Assembly: GCF_002077945.1 (NCBI RefSeq) | Contig: NZ_LVYD01000042.1 | Span: 124,001 to 188,000, forward strand | DNA length: 64,000 bases | Source: Niastella vici | GTDB lineage: Bacteria > Bacteroidota > Bacteroidia > Chitinophagales > Chitinophagaceae | Direction of reading: 5' to 3' | In this document: piece by piece, positions 17,953 to 26,377 of the stretch | Numbering within the stretch: the first letter of the stretch is position 1 | Layout of the letters: each line of letters starts with the position of its first letter | Translations under genes and position numbers: made by a program | The notes under the pieces: model-generated | The model's input: the letters and a program-made list of their open reading frames with translations, nothing else | What the model was told of the DNA's origin: nothing | Databases searched by the model: none

Positions 17953-20205
17953 ATGAAAAAAAGCCTTGTAGCAGGCCTTATTAGTTGCGTACCCCTGATT
18001 GGTTTATCACAACAATTTACGGGTTACACCTACGACAATTACTCGGGTGTTCACGGCATGTTGCAAAACCCCGCCTCGGTGGCAGCCAGCAAGTATAAAG
18101 TGAATATCAACTGGTTTTCAATGAGCGCCATGGCAGGCAATACTGCTTATGAGCTTAAGAAAGACAATTTCACCCATTTCAAATTTTCAGATCTTCAGGA
18201 GAACAGGGATTACTTTAAATCGCCCAACAACAATAACAAGACGCTGTGGATGAATACCGATATCCTGGGCCCCTCGCTCATGATCACTACCGGTAAAAAA
18301 AGCGGTTTTGGCCTGTACACCCGCGTGCGTACGCTGGTGAATGAATTCAACCTGAGCGATAAAACGTTCCGCTCGTTCGGCAACGATTCAGCCTTCTACA
18401 ATACCACCATCCAGGAAAATAACCTGCAGGCAAAGGCCCATGCATTTGCCGATGCCGGGTTAACTTATGGCCGTATTATATACAGTTCGCCCAATCACCT
18501 GCTGAAAATGGGTATTACCGGAAAATTTGTGATGGGGCTTGCGGCCGCCTCCATATATTCGAATAAAGCACTGGTAAATATTACCAAGAACGATCACATT
18601 AACCAGCTCGAAGGCGATGTGAACGTACGCTATTCGGGTAACCTCGATGCAATGGACAATAAGGATAACGAGCTCCTGGACGTACTGAAAAAATCTACCA
18701 ACAATTATGGCTGGGGATTCGATCTGGGTTTCCAGTACGAATGGCGGCCCGACAACAGCGGCTGGCTTGCCACCGATCAAACGCCCTATAAATTGCGCAT
18801 AAACGCTTCAGTAAACGATATCGGATCGGTAAAATACAGCAATTCAGAGCATGGCAACAGCTATACCATGAATGCATCGGGATTAAGCACCGATGACCTC
18901 GATAAAAAAGATGGTGAAAGCATCGATGACTATTTTACCCGGCTCGAGAATATGCATATCATCACCAAGCAGGCACATGGCGACAATTTCAAGGTTAAAC
19001 TGCCCGGTACTTTCCGCTTTGATGCCGATTATCATCTTTACAAACGGCTGTTCATTAATGCAGGTACCGTAGTGAACCTTCTTAACAAAGACAAGAACCA
19101 GTACACCGCGCATTACGCAACTTCGTTCACAATTACACCCCGCCTCGAGAAAAAATGGTTCAGCCTTTATTCGCCCCTCTTTTATAATACGCTGAATAAA
19201 AAAATGGCCTGGGGTGCAGGTCTTCGCCTGGGACAGGTATTTGTAGGTTCATCTTCGATCCTGTCGAATTTCTTCTCCAACAAAAATGTAACTGCCGCCG
19301 ATTTCCATATAGGTATAACCACGTCGATTTACCAACGCGTAAAAACAAGACGCCACAAAGCCCCGGAAATGGTACAGGAAGCAGTTGTTGAAAAGAAAGA
19401 AGAACCGAAACCGGTTGAAACGCCCAAGCCACAAACCGTGGTTGAAACAAAAATTGATACCGTTGAAAAAAAGGTGGAAGTAATAAAAGAAGTTACCCAC
19501 GATAAAGACAATGACGGGGTTGTTGATGAAAAAGACGAATGTCCTGATGTACCGGGTGAGGTTACGTTGGCCGGCTGCCCCGATAAGGACAAAGATGGTA
19601 CTGCCGACAAAAACGACAAATGCCCCGATGTGCCCGGTACTGCCAAATACAATGGTTGTCCCATACCCGATACCGATGGTGATGGCATCAACGACGAAGA
19701 AGATAAATGCCCGCAGGTAGCCGGTACTGCCAAATACAATGGCTGTCCCATACCCGATACCGATGGCGATGGCATTAATGATGAAGAGGACAAATGCCCC
19801 AATACACCTGGTAAACCGGCCAACAATGGCTGTCCTGAAATAAAACAGGAAGTGGTGAAGAAAGTAGCCATTGCGGCAAAAGCCATTTACTACATGTCGG
19901 GCAAAGACATCATTCAAAAGGTTTCTTATCCCAAACTCGATATAGTAGTTAAGGTATTGAAAACCGACCCTGCATTACAGATCAGCATTGAAGGGCATAC
20001 CGATAACAAAGGAAACCAGGTAACCAACCTGAAGCTGAGCGCTAAGCGTGCTGAAGCGGTGAAGAAATACCTGATCAAAAAAGGTATTGCCGAAAACCGT
20101 ATTTCGGCCCAGGGCTTTGGCGATTCAAAACCAATTGCCACCAATGCCACTGCGGCCGGCCGTCAGAAGAACCGCCGCGTGGAGCTGCATTTGAACTATC
20201 AATAA
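17953..20205 (+). CDS. OmpA family protein with DUF5723-like barrel and thrombospondin type 3 repeats
   Basis: Outer-membrane protein of about 750 residues. I start at ATG 17953 (MKKSLVAGLISCVPLIGLSQ is a clean signal peptide), not the TTG at 17902. Residues ~20-440 resemble the DUF5723 barrel-like domain (YDNYSGVHGMLQNPASVAAS). A Pro/Glu/Lys/Val-rich linker (~445-495) leads to four calcium-binding thrombospondin type 3 repeats (DKDNDGVVDEKDECPDVPG, DTDGDGINDEEDKCP). The C-terminal ~120 residues are an OmpA peptidoglycan-binding domain (ISIEGHTDNKGN, LSAKRAEAVKKYL, NRRVELHL). Two repeat units are nearly identical in DNA, 87 bp apart (19636 and 19723). It probably anchors the outer membrane to the cell wall. 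A terminator follows directly. Confidence 0.88.
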   Translation: MKKSLVAGLISCVPLIGLSQQFTGYTYDNYSGVHGMLQNPASVAASKYKVNINWFSMSAMAGNTAYELKKDNFTHFKFSDLQENRDYFKSPNNNNKTLWMNTDILGPSLMITTGKKSGFGLYTRVRTLVNEFNLSDKTFRSFGNDSAFYNTTIQENNLQAKAHAFADAGLTYGRIIYSSPNHLLKMGITGKFVMGLAAASIYSNKALVNITKNDHINQLEGDVNVRYSGNLDAMDNKDNELLDVLKKSTNNYGWGFDLGFQYEWRPDNSGWLATDQTPYKLRINASVNDIGSVKYSNSEHGNSYTMNASGLSTDDLDKKDGESIDDYFTRLENMHIITKQAHGDNFKVKLPGTFRFDADYHLYKRLFINAGTVVNLLNKDKNQYTAHYATSFTITPRLEKKWFSLYSPLFYNTLNKKMAWGAGLRLGQVFVGSSSILSNFFSNKNVTAADFHIGITTSIYQRVKTRRHKAPEMVQEAVVEKKEEPKPVETPKPQTVVETKIDTVEKKVEVIKEVTHDKDNDGVVDEKDECPDVPGEVTLAGCPDKDKDGTADKNDKCPDVPGTAKYNGCPIPDTDGDGINDEEDKCPQVAGTAKYNGCPIPDTDGDGINDEEDKCPNTPGKPANNGCPEIKQEVVKKVAIAAKAIYYMSGKDIIQKVSYPKLDIVVKVLKTDPALQISIEGHTDNKGNQVTNLKLSAKRAEAVKKYLIKKGIAENRISAQGFGDSKPIATNATAAGRQKNRRVELHLNYQ

Positions 20206-20209
20206 ATAA

Positions 20210-20338
20210 ATTGGCAATTTGCAATAGGCAATTTGCAAGAAAGCCCCGACGGAACCGTCGGGGCTTTTTGATTTTGGGCAATAGGCAATGCTTAACGTTC
20301 AGTCTTCCTTGCCAATTGTCTATTGCCGATTGCTAATC
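20210..20338. repeat. Word-type inverted repeat (GGCAAT/ATTGCC words)
   Basis: Repeats of GGCAATTTGCAATAGGCAAT at 20212-20237 and GGCAATAGGCAAT at 20277-20289 face CCAATTGTCTATTGCCGATT at 20312-20331. A normal terminator lies in the middle. Its design matches the other word-type inverted repeats listed here. Confidence 0.6.
20242..20269 (+). terminator. Rho-independent terminator after the OmpA gene
   Basis: AGCCCCGACGG / CCGTCGGGGCT stem of 11 bp with TTTTTG following, 36 bp after the stop. The minimal loop means the inner pairs are probably open. Confidence 0.9.
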
Positions 20339-20358
20339 GTTTTTCACCAGTTCTCAAA

Positions 20359-20940
20359 TTATTTCTTCACCACATCAAACTTGCGGAAGATGGAGTGCAC
20401 ACTGCTTTGTATTTCTTTTTTGGTCACATTGCGGCTGTTGACCTCATCGGTGGTCCAGCCCTGCCAAATGGTTTTATCTGTTTTTGCATCTACCATTGTT
20501 ATAGTCAATGTGCCCTCTTGTACTTCGGCAGTATTATAATCGTATCCCATGAACGAAGAAGGATAGTAAATAGTCCCATACCGGCCATAAAACGGATTGT
20601 AATAAATACGCCGGTAAGGCATTGAATAAACAGGATTCGATTGTTCCCGGGTTGCTTTTTCAACCAGCAGATCATAGCTGATCAATACATCGGGCCGGCT
20701 CCTGTCTTCACGCCATCCTTCTTTTTGCAGCTGCGCATTCACAGCTTCATGTACATGACTTTTCATAAACTCATTCTGCCTGTGCCGCTCATTCTTCTTA
20801 TCCGTATTTTCTATCCAGGCATAGGTCTTATACCGGCTAAAATCGGCTGACTCGTCCTTTTCAACATAGGCCGGGGCCGCACAGCCAACCGCCAGTATGA
20901 TTGGTAAAATAAGAACTGGTATTGCTCTCAATATTCGCAT
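20359..20940 (-). CDS. DUF4136-type lipoprotein
   Basis: Predicted periplasmic or outer-membrane lipoprotein of 193 residues. The start at 20940 is decided by a strong ribosome binding site and by the signal peptide MRILRAIPVLILPIILAVGC, where the lipobox AVGC sets the lipidated cysteine at residue 20. The mature part (YKTYAWIENTDKKNE; VHEAVNAQLQKEGW; PDVLISYDL; GTLTITMVDAKTDKTIWQGW) matches the DUF4136 pattern seen in many Bacteroidetes and proteobacterial lipoproteins of unknown function. It is convergent with the OmpA gene and has no obvious operon partner. An in-frame upstream extension to 21114 is rejected because it has no signal peptide. Confidence 0.8.
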   Translation of the reverse strand: MRILRAIPVLILPIILAVGCAAPAYVEKDESADFSRYKTYAWIENTDKKNERHRQNEFMKSHVHEAVNAQLQKEGWREDRSRPDVLISYDLLVEKATREQSNPVYSMPYRRIYYNPFYGRYGTIYYPSSFMGYDYNTAEVQEGTLTITMVDAKTDKTIWQGWTTDEVNSRNVTKKEIQSSVHSIFRKFDVVKK

Positions 20941-20946
20941 CTCACG

Positions 20947-20954
20947 CCTCCTTT
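20947..20954 (-). promoter_or_regulatory. Strong Shine-Dalgarno sequence
   Basis: On the minus strand AAAGGAGG stands 6 nt before the ATG at 20940. Most other starts in this window lack such a site, as is usual in Bacteroidetes, so this one is exceptional and fixes the start. Confidence 0.8.
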
Positions 20955-21176
20955 TTGGGTTTAAATCACCTATATAATTTACGTTGAAAAGGCTATGCCG
21001 GTATCTAAGGCTTTGTGAAAGTATGTTTAAGGAAATGTTAGAATTTGAGGTGGGGAACCAAAAGCTCATCTGGGGACTCAAATGCCACTGATTCGTTGGC
21101 CGAAGCCTCCACAAAGGAGGATGAAGACACGCCTGCGCTCTTTTAAACCGCCTACGTCAGGGCTTCGGTGGGTAAT

Positions 21177-21265
21177 AAAAAAAAGGCAGCCCCTAAGACT
21201 AAGGGCTGCGAGTCACATGAGAAAATTATGCAGCAACCGTGGTTGTTCCCGGGTGATTGCTGCGG
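21177..21265 (-). terminator. Two hairpins ending in a T-run: terminator of an unassigned minus-strand transcript
   Basis: Reading the minus strand, an inverted repeat GCAGCAA/TTGCTGC (21231-21263) is followed by a 7-bp stem GCAGCCC/GGGCTGC (21186-21209), then a run of eight T (21184-21177). No recognised gene on the minus strand lies directly upstream; the nearest candidate is the 52-codon frame at 21382-21540. Confidence 0.6.
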
Positions 21266-21381
21266 CTATGTTTTACCCGGAAAAAATGTATGATAAGGTG
21301 AATTATCGTTCGTAATCAGCTTAGGACAGGTGGTCGGTATGGTTCGGGGGTCGGCAAAAGCCAACCTGCTCACTACAGAAT

Positions 21382-21540
21382 TTAATCCGCAAATGCATTT
21401 GAAATAATAGCGATAAAACAAATTGGATTAATCAGTGACCAGCCTGTCTGATTTTGGGTGTTATGGCTGGTGAATGGCCAAGCCTGAAACGGCAGCAATT
21501 CCTGATCGCTTGAAGAAATATTCAATGGAATCTTTCTCAT
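21382..21540 (-). CDS. Possible 52-residue peptide, unrecognised
   Basis: The frame starts at ATG 21540 (MRKIPLNISSSDQELLPFQA) and ends with a hydrophobic stretch (NPICFIAIISNAFAD). I do not recognise it. Support is only circumstantial: a free-standing minus-strand frame in a gap, a GAGGAG tract about 25 nt upstream, and two hairpins plus a T-run some 120-200 nt downstream on the same strand. It could equally be noncoding RNA. The rest of 20955-21786 shows no other likely gene. Confidence 0.25.
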   Translation of the reverse strand: MRKIPLNISSSDQELLPFQAWPFTSHNTQNQTGWSLINPICFIAIISNAFAD

Positions 21541-21678
21541 GGCTTTGTTTTTTCGGCTAATACTGAACTATGCTCCTCAATTGAACAGGCATGCAAGATA
21601 CAAAGTTGGTGGAATACTTGCTGAGTTTTTTTGCCTTTCGTTTTCTTTTAGCCTCAAGTTACCGAGTTTCCTAAGTGG

Positions 21679-21782
21679 TAATTTCTGATTTTGCGATTTA
21701 GAGATTTTTCGATTTCCTTTAATTTGAACCTTGCGAAAAGTCCGGAAATCTCTAAATCTCAAAATCCCGAAATCTCAAAATC
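21679..21782. repeat. Word-type inverted repeat (GATTTTGAGATTT words)
   Basis: The arm at 21679-21716 (containing GATTTAGAGATTTTTCGATT) faces the arm at 21743-21782, whose complement reads GATTTTGAGATTTCGGGATT followed by TTGAGATTTAGAGATTTCC. It lies immediately after the histidine kinase stop codon. Almost the same arm sequence occurs at 46090-46124 inside the nos operon. Confidence 0.8.
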
Positions 21783-21786
21783 GAAG

Positions 21787-23922
21787 CTACGCTCTCAATG
21801 CCGACACTAAATAAGAAATCTTTGAGTGTAACTCTTCGGGCCGGAAAGGTTTATGAATAAAATCAGTAAATCCTTTTTGCAGCAGATCGGCCTGCATATT
21901 ATCATAAACCGCAGCTGTAAATGCTACTGCGGGTATAGACGTGTTAATTTTACGTATTTCTTTCAGGGCAGTCGCGCCATCCATTTCAGGCATTTCAAGA
22001 TCGATCAGTAACAGATCGTACGTGCCTTTTTTAAACTGGGTCAGCGCTTCGCGGCCATTGGTTGCCTCACTAACTTTTATGCCCCACTTGGTTAAAAATC
22101 TTTTGGCGATAGAAAGGTTCACCGGATTATCTTCTGCGATCAACAACCGGATGCCTTCCAGCGAATCGAGGTGTTTAATGTTGTCTTCATTGATATAGCG
22201 CTTCCTGTTTTCGCAGATCTTCAGCTCAACCGTAAAGTGAAAAGCGCTCCCCTTTCCTTCCTCACTTTCCAGCAACAGATCGCTGTTGAACATATTTACG
22301 ATGCGCTTGGTGATGGCGAGCCCCAATCCGGTTCCACCATATTTACGGGTAGTATTTACATCAGCCTGCGTAAAGCTGTCGAAGATCTCTTTATGCTTGT
22401 TCTTGGGAATGCCGATACCTGTATCCATTACAATAAACTGCAGGGTCGACTTGGCGCTCGATGAGAACAACTTTCGAACCGCCATTGTGATGGCGCCCTG
22501 GTGGGTAAACTTGAGTGAATTGGCCAGCAGGTTGCTCAGCACCTGGTTCAACCGGGTTTCATCGGTAAAGAACTCCGCATCGAGGCGGTCGTCGATATCA
22601 ACTTTGAACTCCAGACCTTTCAATTTTATCTGGGGCGAGAACTGCGAAGCCAGTTTTTGCATGAACTCTTTTATATTCACCGGCACATCGGCCAGCTCCA
22701 CTTTACCGGCTTCCATTTTATTATAATCCAGAATATCGTTGATGAGCATCATCATATGCTCAGAAGAAAACTTCAAAATATCGAGGTGTTGTTCCTGCGT
22801 TGATAAATGTTCTTCCTGCAACAACAGATTGCTGGCGCCAATGATGCCATTCAGCGGGGTGCGTAACTCGTGGCTCATGTTGCTGAGGAAGCGCGATTTG
22901 GTGCGGGCGGCCGATTCTGCTTTTTCCTTGGCTTTCATTAATTCAAACTCGGCCATCTTCACGTTCGATACATCCAGGATACTGATCTTCGTATAACCGG
23001 TATCTTTGTAAATAAAGGGCACCACACTCACAAAGCCGTAAAAAGTGCGGCCTGTTTTGGCCGTAAGAGTAAGTTCGCCCTGCCAGGGCTTTGATTCGCC
23101 CGACAGCGCTTCTTTTATGGAATTGAACTGTTTTATGTGATGCTCCTCGAACCAGTGTTCAATATTGGTGCCTTCAATTTCGCGTTTTTCATTCACCTCA
23201 AACAGCTCCAGGGCGCGTTTATTACAACTGGCAATAATGTTGCTTTGGCTGAAAATAATAAATACCCCGTCGAGCGAGGTATTGAAGATGGTATCGCCGA
23301 ATGTTTTTTCCTGCAAAATGGCTACCTCATTGTCTTTATTCACCTGTAATATGGAATAAGAGAAAATGATGGTCATGGCCAGCGATATTACCAGGTTGCC
23401 GCTGTACAATTGCGCATACAGGGCTTCGTTGATAACCTGAACATTATTGATGTACGGACAGATCTTTACACAAACCAACGAGCATATAACTGTGATGGAG
23501 TATATTGATAACAGCTCTTTAAAATTACGGCGAATGCTCACCACAAACGTTAATACCACGAAGTAAGGAAAATACAGCAGGTACTCCCCCGCCCGCAACC
23601 CCTCGATATAACTTATTACGATGAGGTATAGGTTTATATTGATCACGGCGATAATGCGGCCTGTTTCGAGCTTTCGTTTGGAACCGAAATAAAATGCCAG
23701 CAGGAAGAAATAAGCCGAAGTAATGTTTACTAACGCGCTTATATATAGTTTGTGATAAAAATAGGAGAAAACGGAAATAAAGTTCAGCAGCAGGGCAAGC
23801 AGAATAAACTGGTTGAAGCGGATGATGCGCTTACGCAGATCTTTAGAAACGCCTTCATACAAGCCCGTATGAACTATATCCCGGTAAATAGACCAGACAA
23901 GATATAATATTTTCTCCTTCAT
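21787..23922 (-). CDS. Hybrid sensor histidine kinase / response regulator
   Basis: Inner-membrane sensor kinase of 711 residues. Residues ~35-195 contain about six hydrophobic segments and form a membrane sensor region with almost no periplasmic domain. A PAS domain follows (~205-320), then HisKA with the phospho-accepting H351 in SHELRTPLNGIIG, a HATPase domain (N-box QVLSNLLANSLKF, G1 box DTGIGIP, G2 GGTGLGLAI) and a C-terminal receiver whose phosphorylation site is D641 (LLLIDLEMPEMDG) with the conserved lysine in HKPF. Having its own receiver, it needs an Hpt protein to pass the phosphate on; exactly such a gene starts 77 bp away on the other strand. The signal sensed is unknown. Confidence 0.92.
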   Translation of the reverse strand: MKEKILYLVWSIYRDIVHTGLYEGVSKDLRKRIIRFNQFILLALLLNFISVFSYFYHKLYISALVNITSAYFFLLAFYFGSKRKLETGRIIAVININLYLIVISYIEGLRAGEYLLYFPYFVVLTFVVSIRRNFKELLSIYSITVICSLVCVKICPYINNVQVINEALYAQLYSGNLVISLAMTIIFSYSILQVNKDNEVAILQEKTFGDTIFNTSLDGVFIIFSQSNIIASCNKRALELFEVNEKREIEGTNIEHWFEEHHIKQFNSIKEALSGESKPWQGELTLTAKTGRTFYGFVSVVPFIYKDTGYTKISILDVSNVKMAEFELMKAKEKAESAARTKSRFLSNMSHELRTPLNGIIGASNLLLQEEHLSTQEQHLDILKFSSEHMMMLINDILDYNKMEAGKVELADVPVNIKEFMQKLASQFSPQIKLKGLEFKVDIDDRLDAEFFTDETRLNQVLSNLLANSLKFTHQGAITMAVRKLFSSSAKSTLQFIVMDTGIGIPKNKHKEIFDSFTQADVNTTRKYGGTGLGLAITKRIVNMFNSDLLLESEEGKGSAFHFTVELKICENRKRYINEDNIKHLDSLEGIRLLIAEDNPVNLSIAKRFLTKWGIKVSEATNGREALTQFKKGTYDLLLIDLEMPEMDGATALKEIRKINTSIPAVAFTAAVYDNMQADLLQKGFTDFIHKPFRPEELHSKISYLVSALRA

Positions 23923-23999
23923 AGAGTTATTGGATTAGAACGAAAGGTTTCATTCTACGGATAATTAATTAAACGAAAAAATGGATAAACTATTTTCCT

Positions 24000-24404
24000 A
24001 TGAGCGGAGCAAATTTCTCTAAAAAATTCATTTTCAATGAAAAAATCGACAGCGATTATCTTTATAGCCTGTATGAGGATGATTACCAGTATATAGAAGA
24101 AATATTCCAGACCACGCTGGCACACTTTGATGAAGATTATAATTCAATTAGAACAGCTTACGAATCAAATAATTTATTAGAACTAAAAAAGGCAATACAT
24201 AAAATCAAACCAACGTTTGGATTTGTAGGATTGCCGTTAGTACAACATATTTGCAAAGAATTTGAAGATCAGTGTCAAAGGGCAGGGTCTTCGAATGATT
24301 TAAAAACAGAATATCAACAAATTGTAACTACTTTAGCAGCCAGTAAAGACCTGATCGCAACGGAGTACAATAAGTTGAAAGAATTCAATTCCAATTTTTT
24401 ATGA
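24000..24404 (+). CDS. Stand-alone Hpt (histidine phosphotransfer) protein
   Basis: Small cytoplasmic protein of 134 residues, the normal length for a single Hpt domain. The motif AIHKIKPTFGFVGL contains H67, the expected phospho-accepting histidine, in the family pattern HxxKPxxxxxG. It would take phosphate from the receiver of the divergent hybrid kinase and give it to the LytTR regulator encoded next, whose start overlaps this gene's stop by 4 bp. The tight overlap implies co-translation and a fixed stoichiometry. Base composition is more AT-rich than the neighbours, as is common for such small proteins. Confidence 0.88.
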   Translation: MSGANFSKKFIFNEKIDSDYLYSLYEDDYQYIEEIFQTTLAHFDEDYNSIRTAYESNNLLELKKAIHKIKPTFGFVGLPLVQHICKEFEDQCQRAGSSNDLKTEYQQIVTTLAASKDLIATEYNKLKEFNSNFL

Positions 24405-25093
24405 AATGGACCTGTGTCATAGTAGAGGATTTGCAGGTAGCCGCAGATTATCTGGCAAAATGCTGCGAAAAAAGCGGACTGTTACAGGTGAAAGGACATT
24501 TTACCAACGTGGAAGAGGCGCTTGATTACCTGAATAAAAATTCCGTTGACATATTGTTTCTGGATGTAGAGATGCCCGGCGCTACCGGGTTCGACCTGCT
24601 CGATCAACTTGCTTATTATCCCAAGGTCATTCTTACCACTTCCAAATCGGAATACGCTTATAACGCATTTGAATACAATGTCACCGACTTTCTGAAAAAA
24701 CCGTTCACCTATCAACGTTTTCAGGAGGCCCTGAATAAACTCACTACCCCTGCCGGGGAAAATAACATCAGCAGCACAGCCTCTGATCATATCTTCATTA
24801 AATGCGATGGCAAGCTGGTTCGGCTGAATAATGATGAAATCCTGTTTATCGAAAGCATGGGCGACTATGTAAAATTCGTGACCACCGATAAAAAGTTCAT
24901 TACCCACAATACCATCAAGAACCTGGAAGAAAAGGTGAACCGGCAAACATTTATCAAGGTTCACAGGTCGTACATAATCAATATCAATAAGATAGACGAT
25001 ATCCGCGAAAACGACCTGTTTATTAAAGGGAACGAGATCCCGGTTAGTAAAGCCCATAAGGCCGACGTATTAAAGCGTTTAAACATCATCTGA
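24401..25093 (+). CDS. LytTR family response regulator
   Basis: DNA-binding response regulator of 230 residues. The receiver domain (1-120) has the acidic pocket VED at residues 8-10, the phosphorylation site D55 in LFLDVEMPGATG, and the conserved lysine in FLKKPFT. The LytTR domain (~130-230) shows the typical IFIKCDGKLVRLNNDEILFI, ESMGDYVKF and FIKVHRSYIINI elements. It is the probable end point of the phosphorelay kinase to receiver to Hpt to this protein. Target genes are not indicated. A hairpin terminator lies 270 bp downstream, but a promoter-like motif in between suggests that terminator may serve another transcript. Confidence 0.92.
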   Translation: MKWTCVIVEDLQVAADYLAKCCEKSGLLQVKGHFTNVEEALDYLNKNSVDILFLDVEMPGATGFDLLDQLAYYPKVILTTSKSEYAYNAFEYNVTDFLKKPFTYQRFQEALNKLTTPAGENNISSTASDHIFIKCDGKLVRLNNDEILFIESMGDYVKFVTTDKKFITHNTIKNLEEKVNRQTFIKVHRSYIININKIDDIRENDLFIKGNEIPVSKAHKADVLKRLNII

Positions 25094-25189
25094 TCTTCAT
25101 CGATATTTTCATCCTGTTTACCGGCATAAAGGCCCCAAATAGCTAATAATTTTCTCTTTGCCGGTGTTCGTAACCATCTTTGTTATAGC

Positions 25190-25399
25190 AGAAAAGTACA
25201 TAAAACGCAGACCCTTAATATACTGTGTAACTTATTAATTGTGACGGTTATCAATTATAAACCCTATCCCTGAACGGAAGAAAAAAGTGGAATCCCTCAA
25301 CACTATGAAAACTAGTGTGAACTAATCTCCAGCCTGCTCATGAAACGGATTTCATTAAAAAGCTGCCGGGCCCCAAAAAGGGTCCGGTTTCTTTTTTTA
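25190..25399 (+). ncRNA. Candidate small RNA 1 (with terminator at 25366-25399)
   Basis: A -7-like motif CATCTTTG at 25175-25182, within ACCATCTTTGTTA, precedes about 210 nt without a believable reading frame, ending in a terminator: CCGGGCCC/GGGTCCGG stem (25366-25387) and a T-rich tail to 25399. The same 13-nt motif occurs before candidate 2. The terminator is clear; an independent transcript is inferred. Alternative: a long 3' untranslated region of the LytTR gene. Confidence 0.35.
25366..25399 (+). terminator. Rho-independent terminator
   Basis: Eight-pair stem CCGGGCCC/GGGTCCGG (one G-T pair) with an A-rich loop and TTTCTTTTTTT. Confidence 0.85.
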
Positions 25400-25911
25400 T
25401 AATTATTTCTATGCTGTTTTCAGGGCGAAAACCCTACAACCCTGGATGCTGAAGGCTACCCAAATGGATGTTACTTAGGGCTGACTCGTGCACTGCCCTG
25501 TTAAAATGGTACCAAGAATGGGTGTTAGACTCTAGGTGAATGGCCTGGGTATTGCCTGCGGACTGCCTGAAGACTCCCTTGGGGTTGCACTGCAGCCATT
25601 GGATTCCTGTAGGGGCCCCAGAGTATCCCAATGCACCGCCCAGGGCATCTGGCTACCAGTTTCGGCATATAGGTACCATTACACTACTGTCTGCGCCGCT
25701 ATATTGTAAGTGTTTATTATTATGGTGATCGGGAAATAATGCGGTTCCAGCTCAGCTTATACCGTTTTAGCTACCCAATCACCCTGGATTTTATCTCACA
25801 TATTAGAGAAACCATTTACTCCCCCCGTGTTTTAACCCCTACCATCGAAGGTTTCCCCTTATTTGTCGAATAAAATTGTCCCCGGGACAAAGAATGACCA
25901 TCTTTGTTAAC

Positions 25912-26219
25912 GATCGAAAGTTCCTATAAAAAACCGAAAGACCCCGAAAGGGGAGATCCAGTTGAAGGCTTCACGGAGCCTGATATCCAAAGAAAAACCA
26001 TAGACCCGTTTTGTTCCAACAATCCATGAAAACCAACCGAAAATCTCCTCGAGAAAAAACCCTAAACATCCAGTTCCGATGAAAAGTCCAAGAATTTAAA
26101 ATCCATTATCTGAAAGGAGAACTACCCAAGAAAATCTGAGCCTATAGATGAATTAAATTTACTTAGAGACTACCCAAAGATTATTGAATTAAAAAAGCCG
26201 CCCCGTGAGGCGGCTTTTT
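25912..26219 (+). ncRNA. Candidate small RNA 2 (with terminator at 26195-26219)
   Basis: A TTG (25876-25878) and CATCTTTG (25899-25906) spaced 20 bp form a good Bacteroidetes-type promoter. The -33 overlaps a perfect palindrome TTGTCCC C GGGACAA (25876-25890) that could be an operator. About 305 nt follow with no convincing reading frame: A/C-rich sequence with repeated GAAAACC- and ATCC-like words and small hairpins (GACCCCGAAAGGGG; GGCTTCACGGAGCC). It ends in a strong terminator. The 5' ends of candidates 1 and 2 look related (GAAA..GT...ATAAAA..CG..AGACCC). Nothing else is seen in the 25400-25860 interval. Confidence 0.4.
26195..26219. terminator. Rho-independent terminator, possibly bidirectional
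   Basis: AAGCCGCC/GGCGGCTT stem of 8 bp with a 6-nt loop, TTTTT on the plus side and AAAAAA before it. Confidence 0.85.
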
Positions 26220-26304
26220 GCTTACCTCCGGCCCTCTAACCTAAAGGGGAGCTCGGCTATCGCGCTTTAAAGGGAATAATCAAAGACCGATTGGCCACTC
26301 AAAA

Positions 26305-26332
26305 CAAAAAGCCACCTTACAATAAGATGGCT
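26305..26332 (-). terminator. Terminator of the MBL-fold gene
   Basis: On the minus strand AGCCATCTT/AAGGTGGCT (one mismatch) is followed by TTTTTGTTTTG, 46 bp beyond the stop at 26378. Confidence 0.85.
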
Positions 26333-26377
26333 CTTTATAAAATATCTTCAACTTGGTGACCCTGTCAAATCTATTAA

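Noticed and set aside
19249-19917. Antisense frames of 185-222 codons opposite the OmpA gene
   Set aside because: They mirror the thrombospondin repeats and acidic linker; the sense strand has a full signal peptide and OmpA domain.
20941-21114. N-terminal extension of the DUF4136 lipoprotein
   Set aside because: The extension would bury the lipoprotein signal and ignore the strong Shine-Dalgarno before 20940.
21577-21762. Minus-strand frame of 61 codons after the histidine kinase
   Set aside because: It is read out of the word-type inverted repeat and is rich in repeated KISK-like words; not protein-like.
25434-25728. Short frames on both strands in the 25.4-25.7 kb gap
   Set aside because: Neither has a start signal nor recognisable motif; they overlap each other on opposite strands.
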